Counted from the stretch's first letter, positions 1-5,667 are shown. The stretch: 7,193 nt of DNA from Acidobacteriota bacterium (GCA_004356175.1 SMXV01000003.1:1-7193), one strand, 5' to 3'. A program made the numbers and translations. Notes: generated by a model not told the origin, from the letters alone.

Positions 1-419
1 GACGGAGTGCGAGGATCCTTGAAACCAAGGCCGTGGGCCGACGTTGGGTCGCCAGTATATGCGTCAACGTCGATACGGGCCTGAGAACCAGCCGCTATTT
101 CACCCACGAGAGACTGCACACCACGTTCAACCACGGAGTCATCAATCCGCACAATGGTAGAGATCTGCGCATATGCATTCACGCTCTCGAGACCCCAAAT
201 GCCCTCCGACTCTGACGCAGGAGTGCGGTCGATTACCACCCTGCCAGCTTCGTTCGAATGCACCGCAACGTCATAGACGGAGGAATCTGAACGGGCGGTC
301 AGGAACTCGTCCCTGATCGCGCCAGAGTGCATCCAGCCGGCAACGGCCCACACCATAACGAGGACCACTACTAGCGCAACCCCAACCCGAAAAGTCCACG
401 CGGGAAGTCGAAAGGCCAT
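1..419 (-). CDS. Membrane-anchored alpha/beta hydrolase, N-terminal part (3' end beyond window)
   Basis: Open minus-strand frame entering from the window edge, 139 codons visible, starting at ATG 419-417. A stop (TAG 431-429) lies four codons upstream, so no earlier start is possible. Residues 11-30 (RVGVALVVVLVMVWAVAGWM) form one hydrophobic segment, a signal anchor. The rest is an extracytoplasmic region ending in YTGDPTSAHGLGFKDP (residues 121-136). A Y-x-GDP-x-x-A-x-GL-x-F block of this type is remembered from actinobacterial alpha/beta hydrolases (peptidase S9-like), where it lies just before the hydrolase domain and its HG oxyanion motif. The catalytic nucleophile, acid and His would lie outside the window, so activity and substrate cannot be judged. 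No Shine-Dalgarno sequence is seen; a TAGCAT box 6 nt before the ATG suggests leaderless expression. The gene is 127 bp downstream of the enoyl-CoA hydratase gene on the same strand. Alternative: an unrelated single-pass membrane protein. Confidence 0.6.
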   Translation of the reverse strand, partial: MAFRLPAWTFRVGVALVVVLVMVWAVAGWMHSGAIRDEFLTARSDSSVYDVAVHSNEAGRVVIDRTPASESEGIWGLESVNAYAQISTIVRIDDSVVERGVQSLVGEIAAGSQARIDVDAYTGDPTSAHGLGFKDPRTP

Positions 420-425
420 CCAGAA

Positions 426-431
426 ATGCTA
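426..431 (-). promoter_or_regulatory. Candidate -10 box (TAGCAT) for leaderless hydrolase gene
   Basis: TAGCAT on the minus strand fits TANNNT and ends 6 nt before the ATG at 419, which would place transcription start at or next to the start codon. No convincing -35 is seen; the upstream stretch is a G-rich run. The box overlaps the in-frame stop upstream. Inferred from position and from the same arrangement at three other genes here. Confidence 0.4.
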
Positions 432-497
432 TCCCAATCCCCGCCCCGCCCGCTTTCAAAACCCCAAGTAAATGGCAACGAAACCATGACCCACCAC

Positions 498-522
498 TGT
501 CGCACTATCGCGCGATGCGACA
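498..522 (-). terminator. Hairpin after the meaB-enoyl-CoA hydratase unit
   Basis: Perfect 7-bp inverted repeat TGTCGCA (498-504) and TGCGACA (516-522) around an 11-nt loop rich in CG. It lies 24-48 nt past the TAA of the enoyl-CoA hydratase gene and before the hydrolase promoter. No T-run follows on the minus strand, so it would be a non-canonical terminator or an mRNA 3'-end structure. The rest of the 420-546 spacer shows only a G-rich run. Confidence 0.4.
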
Positions 523-546
523 ACCTTCAGGGGGGACACGGATGCG

Positions 547-1314
547 TTAGTTGCCTTGGAAGGTGGGAAGTTCTTTGGCCAGGAAGGCGGCTACGCCGGT
601 GCGTGCGTCCTGAGAGGCGAACACTTTGGCGAACTCTTCGGCTTCGATCGCGATGCCGTCTTGAAGAGATGCGTCGAAACCCTTTGACACGGCTCTCTTG
701 ACAGCGATGTAGGCCAGGGTTGGCCCGTTCGCGAATGACGCTGCGTCGGTGAGCGCGACCTCCAGCAGGTCGTCGTCAGAGACAACTTTGTCTGCCAGAC
801 CAATCGTCAGCGCTTCGTCAGCGCCAACCTGTCTGCCAGACATGCACATCTCCTTGCACCTCTGAGGCCCCACAAGTCTCGCCAGCCTCTGGGTACCACC
901 CGAGCCTGGGATGATGCCGAGCAGAATCTCGGGCTGCCCAACCTTTGCGCTCTGCGCGAGATATCGAAAATCTGCGCCCATGGCAAGTTCGAGTCCGCCT
1001 CCAAGAGCAAAACCGTTGATGGCGGCGATGGTCGGTTTCTCAATTTTGGCGAGTCGGGCGACGGTCTCCGCCAGCCCAGAGGTCTGCCGATCCGAGTCTC
1101 CTTGATCAAAGGTTCTCTGGAATCCCTTGATGTCTGCGCCCGCCGCGAAATGAGGCGATCCGGTGATGACCACAGCACGAACGTCGACGTCTTCGGCAAG
1201 TCCAATTGCTTCGTTGATGTCAGCAATCATCTGGGAATTGAGGGCATTCACGGGCGGGCGGTTGAGCGTGATCAACGCGACGGCGCCGTCGAGGGAGTAG
1301 TCGACCAGTTCCAC
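547..1314 (-). CDS. Enoyl-CoA hydratase/isomerase (crotonase family)
   Basis: A 255-aa protein of normal crotonase length. It would hydrate trans-2-enoyl-CoA to 3-hydroxyacyl-CoA in the cytoplasm, or do a related crotonase reaction. Visible family marks: the CoA-binding/oxyanion segment HFAAGADIKGF (residues 55-65), NGFALGGGLELAMGADFR (100-117) with E109 at the first catalytic Glu position, and GQPEILLGIIPGSGGTQRL (126-144) with E129 at the second. Both acids of classical hydratases are present, which favours hydratase over isomerase or CoA-ligase-type relatives. The start is GTG (1314-1312), chosen because AAGGA (1324-1320) sits 5 nt upstream; an ATG two bases earlier is in another frame. 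The gene follows meaB after 27 bp, so the two are probably co-transcribed, suggesting a role in branched-chain amino acid, fatty acid or propionate-linked acyl-CoA breakdown. Chain-length specificity cannot be read from the sequence. Confidence 0.93.
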   Translation of the reverse strand: MELVDYSLDGAVALITLNRPPVNALNSQMIADINEAIGLAEDVDVRAVVITGSPHFAAGADIKGFQRTFDQGDSDRQTSGLAETVARLAKIEKPTIAAINGFALGGGLELAMGADFRYLAQSAKVGQPEILLGIIPGSGGTQRLARLVGPQRCKEMCMSGRQVGADEALTIGLADKVVSDDDLLEVALTDAASFANGPTLAYIAVKRAVSKGFDASLQDGIAIEAEEFAKVFASQDARTGVAAFLAKELPTFQGN

Positions 1315-1319
1315 ATCAG

Positions 1320-1324
1320 TCCTT
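1320..1324 (-). promoter_or_regulatory. Ribosome binding site deciding the GTG start
   Basis: AAGGA on the minus strand with a 5-nt spacer to GTG 1314-1312. It lies in the 27-bp gap after the meaB stop and supports the GTG rather than any other start of the enoyl-CoA hydratase gene. Confidence 0.6.
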
Positions 1325-1341
1325 ACGTCGGGTGGGACAGG

Positions 1342-2268
1342 CTACAAGGTTTCAAGCAACCGGTCAGCTGCGGACCACGGATCTGTACGTCGCTCCACGA
1401 TGTCGTCAAGTAGCTCGGATGTCGGTTCGTCACTGTTCATTGAACGGTCGATGCCTGCTTGAAGGGCCATGGCAAGGTCGTGCGCGGCTCTCATCCGGCG
1501 ACGCTCCCCCAGCTCTCCAGAGTCGACGAGATGCTTCCTGTGGTTGACGACCGCTTCCCACAGCTCACCCACGCCGACACCGTCGGATGCGACGGTCTGT
1601 AGCACTGGAGGTCGCCACGGCGTGTCAGGGCCGATGTCGAGCATTGAATTGATGTCACTGACAGCGGCATCGGCCCCCGCCGTGTCTGCCTTGTTCACCA
1701 CGAAGATGTCTGCGATCTCAAGAAATCCGGCCTTTGCCGCCTGGACAGAGTCACCCCAACCAGCGGTCACAACAACGACGGTGGTGTCTGCCGCGGATGC
1801 GATCTCAACTTCCGACTGGCCGACACCGACCGTTTCAATCACAATCTCCTCGAATCCGAGGCCTGCAAGACATGCAGCCATTGCGGGTGTCGACGTTGAG
1901 ATTCCGCCGAGATGCCCGCGGTTCGCGACCGACCGGATGAACACCTTATCGTTCCCTGAGTGCGCCCCCATGCGAACCCGATCGCCAAGGATCGCTCCGC
2001 CGCTGAACGGACTCGACGGGTCGACCGCGAGCACAGCCACGCGGTTCTTGTCCGTCAATGCGAACTCAACAAGCTCGCTGACGAGTGTTGACTTTCCAGC
2101 CCCAGGAACGCCAGTAACTCCGGTGGTCCATGCATCGCCGCCCGTCGGATACAGCTGTCCAGAAACCGCGACTGCATCCTCCCCTCCGGCCTCGACGACG
2201 GAGCAGATTCTCCCGACAGCCCGCACGTCTCCGCGCGAAGCGTCCTCAATCAACTGGTCGATGTGCAT
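1342..2268 (-). CDS. meaB: Methylmalonyl-CoA mutase-associated GTPase MeaB (ArgK family)
   Basis: A 308-aa G3E-type P-loop GTPase. In this family MeaB binds the adenosylcobalamin-dependent methylmalonyl-CoA mutase, gates cofactor loading and protects the enzyme from inactivation. Seen in order: an N-terminal helical part (1-48), Walker A GVPGAGKST (53-61), VDPSSPFSGGAILGDRVRM (82-100), the ETVGVGQSE signature (145-153), WGDSVQAAKAGFLEIADIFV (171-190) and the guanine-specificity NKAD (192-195). The C-terminal segment ends in DPWSAADRLLETL, the usual dimerisation-arm ending. It is slightly shorter than many MeaB proteins but looks intact. ATG 2268-2266 is the only plausible start, since no ATG, GTG or TTG codon lies upstream in frame before the heptad region. 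There is no Shine-Dalgarno sequence; a TACAAT box 7 nt upstream suggests a leaderless transcript. The mutase is not in the window. The enoyl-CoA hydratase gene follows after 27 bp. Confidence 0.95.
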   Translation of the reverse strand: MHIDQLIEDASRGDVRAVGRICSVVEAGGEDAVAVSGQLYPTGGDAWTTGVTGVPGAGKSTLVSELVEFALTDKNRVAVLAVDPSSPFSGGAILGDRVRMGAHSGNDKVFIRSVANRGHLGGISTSTPAMAACLAGLGFEEIVIETVGVGQSEVEIASAADTTVVVVTAGWGDSVQAAKAGFLEIADIFVVNKADTAGADAAVSDINSMLDIGPDTPWRPPVLQTVASDGVGVGELWEAVVNHRKHLVDSGELGERRRMRAAHDLAMALQAGIDRSMNSDEPTSELLDDIVERRTDPWSAADRLLETL

Positions 2269-2275
2269 GGGGCGG

Positions 2276-2281
2276 ATTGTA
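2276..2281 (-). promoter_or_regulatory. Candidate -10 box (TACAAT) for leaderless meaB
   Basis: TACAAT on the minus strand, close to the TATAAT consensus, ends 7 nt before the meaB ATG, with no Shine-Dalgarno sequence in between. Upstream is a very G+C-rich hairpin (2290-2307); only a weak CGGACT about 16 nt upstream resembles a -35. Position-based inference. Confidence 0.5.
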
Positions 2282-2289
2282 GGGCCGGA

Positions 2290-2307
2290 GGGCCGGGAGT
2301 CCGGCCC
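2290..2307 (-). repeat. G+C-only hairpin upstream of meaB
   Basis: Perfect 7-bp inverted repeat GGGCCGG (2290-2296) and CCGGCCC (2301-2307) with a 4-nt loop. It lies between the candidate meaB -10 box and the heptad element. If meaB is leaderless the hairpin is not in its mRNA, and it could then be an operator or the 3' end of an nfu transcript. No T-run follows. Confidence 0.4.
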
Positions 2308-2352
2308 GGTAGTGCGCAGTACGACAGGAAGATCGGAAGAGAGTGTCCGATA

Positions 2353-2470
2353 TCTCGTGTCTCGTTCTTGGTCAACAGGGGTGTATGAGGATCAGGTGTC
2401 GTTGCGCATACGCTGATGAGGGGCTGACCAAGACTAGGAACCAGAAACTAGAGACCAGCAACTAGAAACT
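2353..2470. repeat. Inverted heptad-repeat element between nfu and meaB
   Basis: Right arm, plus strand 2426-2470: period-7 units GACCAA, GACTAGG, AACCAGA, AACTAGA, GACCAGC, AACTAGA, then AACT. The core alternates CTAG and CCAG, giving a 14-bp higher period. Left arm, 2354-2373, read on the minus strand: GACCAAG, AACGAGA, CACGAG, the same kind of unit in opposite orientation. The arms face each other through a perfect 9-nt inverted repeat, TCTTGGTCA (2366-2374) and TGACCAAGA (2425-2433), with 50 nt between them. The rest of the spacer (2269-2477) holds the meaB -10 box, a hairpin and an adapter-like 12-mer. The function is unknown. Short tandem heptads are known as intergenic repeats in some bacteria, for example the STRR repeats of cyanobacteria, but kinship with those is not claimed. 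Confidence 0.6.
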
Positions 2471-2477
2471 TCTTCCC

Positions 2478-2774
2478 TCAGGTTGCTAGTACTTCGACCA
2501 CGCCCGGGACGCGGTCTTTAAGAATGCGTTCGATTCCCGCCGTGACGGTTGTTTCGGAGATGGGACAGCCTCCGCAGGCTCCGAGCAGTTTCAGATTGAC
2601 AGTGCCGCCGTTGACGGAGTCAAGAAGTACATCGCCACCGTCGGCCTGGAGGGCGGGGCGAATGTAGTCGAGGGCGGACTCGAGCTCTGCAATGTCAACC
2701 TCAACGTCGGTCACGGCAGCGCGAAGCGCCGGTGACGCAATCTCTATGATGCTGCCTTCTGTGCTGCTGCTCAT
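2478..2774 (-). CDS. nfu: NifU C-terminal-domain (Nfu-type) iron-sulfur cluster scaffold protein
   Basis: A 98-aa protein that is a stand-alone NifU C-terminal domain. Such proteins assemble or carry an Fe-S cluster, usually bridged between two subunits by a CxxC motif, and pass it to apoproteins. Visible: IRPALQADGGDVLLDSVN (residues 38-55), then LLGACGGCPISETTVTAGIE (63-82) with C67 and C70 as ligands, and a VPGVVEV ending. The ATG at 2774-2772 is chosen because GAGGAG lies 4 nt upstream. A longer frame back to 2840 adds 22 residues (MTYAYVGNCGWWPLAWQGLR...) that do not look like the family and would bury the ribosome site, so it is rejected. The gene stands apart, with 283 bp to the SpoIID-domain gene upstream and 209 bp to meaB downstream; no suf or isc genes are nearby. 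A TATGTT box at 2828-2823 could be its -10. Confidence 0.93.
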   Translation of the reverse strand: MSSSTEGSIIEIASPALRAAVTDVEVDIAELESALDYIRPALQADGGDVLLDSVNGGTVNLKLLGACGGCPISETTVTAGIERILKDRVPGVVEVLAT

Positions 2775-2778
2775 CGTG

Positions 2779-2784
2779 CTCCTC
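2779..2784 (-). promoter_or_regulatory. Strong ribosome binding site for nfu
   Basis: GAGGAG on the minus strand, 4 nt before ATG 2774-2772. It fixes the nfu start against a longer frame beginning at 2840 and is the best Shine-Dalgarno match among the minus-strand genes here. Confidence 0.75.
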
Positions 2785-2822
2785 AATCCCTGCCATGCTA
2801 ACGGCCACCATCCACAATTTCC

Positions 2823-2828
2823 AACATA
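2823..2828 (-). promoter_or_regulatory. Candidate -10 box (TATGTT) of nfu
   Basis: TATGTT on the minus strand, 48 nt before the nfu ATG, would leave a 5' leader of about 40 nt, consistent with the clear ribosome site. No good -35 at 16-18 bp; a TTGACC is present but only 6 bp upstream, too close to serve. Weak inference. Confidence 0.3.
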
Positions 2829-2843
2829 CGCGTAGGTCAAAGT

Positions 2844-2883
2844 GTTCCCACGCGCTGCGACACGTCGAAAGCGACCTGGGAAC
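2844..2883. repeat. Nested inverted repeat upstream of nfu
   Basis: Outer arms GTTCCCA (2844-2850) and TGGGAAC (2877-2883) are perfect 7-bp complements. Inside lies a smaller hairpin, GTCG (2864-2867) and CGAC (2872-2875), with a 4-nt loop. It sits 16 bp upstream of the candidate nfu -10, so it could be an operator or a structured leader element. No known riboswitch class is recognised. Confidence 0.4.
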
Positions 2884-2885
2884 GT

Positions 2886-3035
2886 GGGTCAGTATGGGTG
2901 TGTATGGCTCGGCGAACAGGCGCGCCAGACGCACAAGGGCGAAATTTTGCCACTCCTGGTAGCGAAACGGTGGGGCCGGGACCGCAGCGAGTGGTAATGG
3001 ATGGCCGTCAAGGATGTAGAAGCCGATACTGACCC
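2886..3035. repeat. Terminal-inverted-repeat-like pair bounding most of the nfu-SpoIID spacer
   Basis: GGGTCAGTAT (2886-2895) and ATACTGACCC (3026-3035) are a perfect 10-nt inverted pair, with partial complementarity continuing on both sides (C2883 with G3038; GG 2897-2898 with CC 3023-3024). They bound a 150-bp stretch with no supportable gene. The right arm overlaps the hairpin just after the SpoIID-domain gene. Could be a remnant of a small mobile element, a long RNA stem or chance. No target-site duplication is evident. Confidence 0.4.
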
Positions 3036-3054
3036 GTGCTCTTAGGGGCACGGG
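3033..3054 (-). terminator. Hairpin just after the SpoIID-domain gene
   Basis: CCCGTGC (3033-3039) and GCACGGG (3048-3054) form a perfect 7-bp stem with an 8-nt loop, plus one G-T wobble at the base. It begins 4 nt past the TAG of the SpoIID-domain gene, the typical place for a terminator of the lipoprotein-murA-SpoIID unit. There is no T-run after it, so it is a U-less hairpin terminator at best. Confidence 0.5.
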
Positions 3055-3057
3055 CTC

Positions 3058-4404
3058 CTAGCGTGGCCACCTGCGCTGAGCAATGAGAGACACGAAACCG
3101 GCAGAGTCCAGCGGAACAACGTCGATGCCGAAGGGTGTCGTCACGATGAGCCAGTCCCCTGCGCCGATGAACCCGAGAAGAAGGTCATTTACTACAACAC
3201 GTGTCGTGCCCTCCATGGATACCGGGATCTCTGAACGACCCCATGAGAGACCGACCACGACGTTATCGGGTACCAGTTCAGGCGCGAGCTGCGGCTCGGT
3301 TCCCGTGTAGTAGTGCGACAGAATGTCGGCGTAGCTGGACCCATCTTTCGCCATGATCTGTGCGCCCCACTGACTCATGCCGACACCGTGCCCCCAACCC
3401 TCACCGTCGATTCTGACAATGTCTCTGCCCTGCCGATCCGATGCCGGAAGCAGATTGTCAATCGCCGTCGGCTTGACAAGCACCCGCGAAATCTCGAACG
3501 TGTAAGAGAGCAGCGGCTCCGGAAGTAACCCACCGTCGCGCAGCCGCGCGGGCAGGATTCCGGGATACAAATGCTCGCCTCTTCGGTTGAACGCACCCTT
3601 GAGATTGGGCGCAAGAAGGGAGTCGGTACCACCAGAAGTGGTGACCGTGATCGACGTCCTGCCCTGCCCCTCAGGAGGATCATCCACCACAATCGAAATC
3701 AGGGTTCCGCCAACGTCATACCCGTCTGCTCGAAGAATGGCGACGAACTGGTCCCCCGACACCTCGACCGTCCACTCGGAGAAGGGCGCGATGCCGATGT
3801 CCGGAGAGTCGACCGGCTGGAGATACGGAATTGCGGAACTTGCCCACACGTCCTGGTTGGCCCGGGATCGCGATCCGACGTTTGCTGTGTACACAGCCTC
3901 GATTGGTATGCCGTTGTACAGCAGAACCTCACCGGCCGTCGACTCGACCGCCGCCTTCCATCGGTCGCCGTACTTGCCCTCCACAAGCTGAACACCTCGG
4001 TACACCTGACAACGATTCGTGGCGCAGATATCGAATTCGTACCGTGCCGCATCACCCTTTCGGCCGCCAAGCAACCTACGGGCGAGATAGGTCCGTGCCG
4101 CAACAGCCTGAGCCGCAAGGGCTTGGGGCTGCCACGAGAACGGCATCTCCGAAATGCCTTGTAGATACTGCTCAATCGTTGCGAACTCGGTGAAGGATAT
4201 TCCGTTCGACCGGGCGGTGAACAACATCGGTCCCGCATACCGCCGACCATCGACTTCGAAACGCGCGTTGTCGCTTCCGAAGAGTTCGATTGTCAGTACC
4301 TCACGTTGACCCTCAACCGCCAATGCAGGCGAGACCATTCCAACGACGAGGAGGACAGAGAGAACCGACGCGCCAACCGACGCTCGTAAAAAGGGCCGTT
4401 TCAT
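3058..4404 (-). CDS. Secreted SpoIID/LytB-domain protein, probable peptidoglycan lytic enzyme
   Basis: A 448-aa protein with a signal peptide (MKRPFLRASVGASVLSVLLV, ending near the ALA at 27-29). SpoIID of Bacillus is a lytic transglycosylase acting on glycan strands stripped of stem peptides; LytB/amidase-enhancer relatives share the domain. Seen here: ISEMPFSWQPQALAAQAVAA (84-103), with E86 at the catalytic Glu position; ICATNRCQVYRG (126-137), with the C127/C132 pair typical of metal-binding members; DVWASSAIPYLQPVDSPD (185-202); and GWGHGVGMSQWGAQIMAKDG (336-355), the family hallmark. A C-terminal tail of about 70 residues follows. The usual H-S-T-C-GG-like segment before DVW is altered to YTANVGSRSRANQ (172-184). 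The ATG overlaps the murA stop as ATGA (4404-4401), so translation is probably coupled. In a presumably non-sporulating actinobacterium a role in vegetative wall turnover is more likely than in engulfment. Confidence 0.9.
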   Translation of the reverse strand: MKRPFLRASVGASVLSVLLVVGMVSPALAVEGQREVLTIELFGSDNARFEVDGRRYAGPMLFTARSNGISFTEFATIEQYLQGISEMPFSWQPQALAAQAVAARTYLARRLLGGRKGDAARYEFDICATNRCQVYRGVQLVEGKYGDRWKAAVESTAGEVLLYNGIPIEAVYTANVGSRSRANQDVWASSAIPYLQPVDSPDIGIAPFSEWTVEVSGDQFVAILRADGYDVGGTLISIVVDDPPEGQGRTSITVTTSGGTDSLLAPNLKGAFNRRGEHLYPGILPARLRDGGLLPEPLLSYTFEISRVLVKPTAIDNLLPASDRQGRDIVRIDGEGWGHGVGMSQWGAQIMAKDGSSYADILSHYYTGTEPQLAPELVPDNVVVGLSWGRSEIPVSMEGTTRVVVNDLLLGFIGAGDWLIVTTPFGIDVVPLDSAGFVSLIAQRRWPR

Positions 4405-5654
4405 ACTCGTTCGATATCAGCCCCGAGGGACTGCAGGTTCTCGACCCAGCGGTCGTATCCGCGGTCGATGTGCTGAGCGTCGCGGATGAGCGTGTCACCG
4501 TCGGCTCTCATTGCGGCAATCACGAGTGCGGCGCCTGCACGAATGTCACACGCATCGACCTCGCAGCCAGACAACCTGTCCACGCCACGGATTACAACAT
4601 GCTGACCGTCTGCATGAACGTCTGCGCCCATACGGTTCAGCTCGCCGAGGTACCGAAACCGACCGGCATAAATATTCTCTGTGAGGATGGACGTCCCGTC
4701 TGCCACGGACAGCATCGTGACCATCTGGGGATGCATATCGGTGTGGAATCCTGGGTAAGGCAGAGTCGCGACATCAACCGCTGCAGGACGATCGGGGCCG
4801 ACCAGGGTAATCGTTGATTCCGTCGTCTCGACCTCGCACCCAATGGAGGCAAGCTTGCGAAGCTCCATCCGCAGATGCTCCGGCTTGCAGTCTGTCACTG
4901 TCACGTGTCCGCGTGTCATAGCTCCTGCTGCGAGATACGTACCGGCCTCGAGGCGGTCGGGAACCGTCGAGTGTGATGCCGGTTCGAGCGCCCCAACTCC
5001 ATGGATTTCAATCGTCGACGTTCCGGCGCCATCAATTTTTGCACCCATTGTTGTTAGATACTGGGCCAGATCGACGAGCTCCGGTTCACGAGCCGCGTTG
5101 CCGATCGTGGTCACTCCATCCGCGAGGACGGCAGCGAGCAGCAAGTTCTCGGTGGCACCGACAGAGGGGAACTCGAGGAACACGTCGGTTCCCGTCAAGC
5201 CGTCGGGCGCAGAGCCATGCAGCACACCGTGATGGAGTTCGAATGTTGCACCCATCGATTCAAGACCTTTGATGTGAAAGTCGATTGGACGTGAGCCAAA
5301 GTCGTCACCACCCGGAAGGGCAACCCTGGCCTCGCCCGCACGAGCAAGCAGCGCACCAAGCACAAGGATCGATGCGCGCATTTGACGTACCAAGTCGAGA
5401 GGTGCTTCTGGCAGGGGATCGTCAGGGACGTCAATGGTCAGCATGGAACCATCCCGATCGCAGGTGGCGCCCACATGCTCGAGTACCCGTGCCATCGTGT
5501 CGACATCGACGATATTGGGCACGTTCCCAATGTGATGTTTCCCTGGCGCAAGCAGAGACGCGACCATGAGCTTCAGGGCAGCGTTCTTCGCACCACCTAT
5601 TTTGATGCTGCCTGAGAGGGCAGTACCGCCGCGAACGTGAAACGAGTCAGCCAT
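4401..5654 (-). CDS. murA: UDP-N-acetylglucosamine 1-carboxyvinyltransferase MurA, Asp variant
   Basis: A 417-aa enzyme of usual MurA length, catalysing the first committed step of peptidoglycan synthesis: enolpyruvyl transfer from phosphoenolpyruvate to UDP-GlcNAc in the cytoplasm. Landmarks: GGAKNAALK (20-28) with K23/N24, MRASILVLGALLARAGEARV (92-111), the active-site loop LPGGDDFGSRP (113-123), YPGFHTDMHPQM (300-311) with D306 at the general-base position, and DIRAGAALVIAAM (370-382) with R372. The loop residue that is Cys115 in E. coli is D117 here. The same Cys-to-Asp change in M. tuberculosis MurA keeps activity but blocks covalent attack by fosfomycin, so intrinsic fosfomycin resistance is expected. 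The ATG at 5654 has no Shine-Dalgarno sequence but a TATCCT box 7 nt upstream, suggesting leaderless mRNA. It ends in a 4-bp overlap with the SpoIID-domain gene. Confidence 0.97.
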   Translation of the reverse strand: MADSFHVRGGTALSGSIKIGGAKNAALKLMVASLLAPGKHHIGNVPNIVDVDTMARVLEHVGATCDRDGSMLTIDVPDDPLPEAPLDLVRQMRASILVLGALLARAGEARVALPGGDDFGSRPIDFHIKGLESMGATFELHHGVLHGSAPDGLTGTDVFLEFPSVGATENLLLAAVLADGVTTIGNAAREPELVDLAQYLTTMGAKIDGAGTSTIEIHGVGALEPASHSTVPDRLEAGTYLAAGAMTRGHVTVTDCKPEHLRMELRKLASIGCEVETTESTITLVGPDRPAAVDVATLPYPGFHTDMHPQMVTMLSVADGTSILTENIYAGRFRYLGELNRMGADVHADGQHVVIRGVDRLSGCEVDACDIRAGAALVIAAMRADGDTLIRDAQHIDRGYDRWVENLQSLGADIERV

Positions 5655-5661
5655 GAATCAA

Positions 5662-5667
5662 AGGATA
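5662..5667 (-). promoter_or_regulatory. Candidate -10 box (TATCCT) for leaderless murA
   Basis: TATCCT on the minus strand ends 7 nt before the murA ATG, within the 48-bp gap after the lipoprotein gene. There is no Shine-Dalgarno sequence in this gap and no good -35. This would be an internal promoter allowing murA and the SpoIID-domain gene to be transcribed apart from the lipoprotein gene. Inference from position. Confidence 0.45.

Noticed and set aside
271..459. A 62-codon minus-strand frame over the hydrolase start
   Set aside because: It is out of frame with the hydrolase reading that carries the membrane segment and the Y-x-GDP motif and that stays open to the window edge.
1469..2416. 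A 315-codon plus-strand open frame opposite meaB
   Set aside because: It is antisense to a clearly conserved GTPase; its Ser/Pro/Thr-rich composition is typical of the shadow of a high-G+C gene, and it has no family motifs.
2775..2840. Extended N-terminus of nfu starting at 2840
   Set aside because: The 22 added residues are Trp/Gly-rich and unlike the family, and the strong GAGGAG site 4 nt before the internal ATG at 2774 marks the real start.
2701..3051. A 116-codon minus-strand open frame between the SpoIID-domain gene and nfu, with AGGAG overlapping the previous stop
   Set aside because: It overlaps nfu by 74 bp in another frame, its C-terminus is a low-complexity out-of-frame reading of nfu, its start is only 3 nt from the AGGAG, and it includes the hairpin and inverted-repeat arm. 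No recognisable domain.
3571..4164. A 197-codon plus-strand open frame opposite the SpoIID-domain gene
   Set aside because: Antisense shadow of a conserved gene; no ribosome site or domain motifs.
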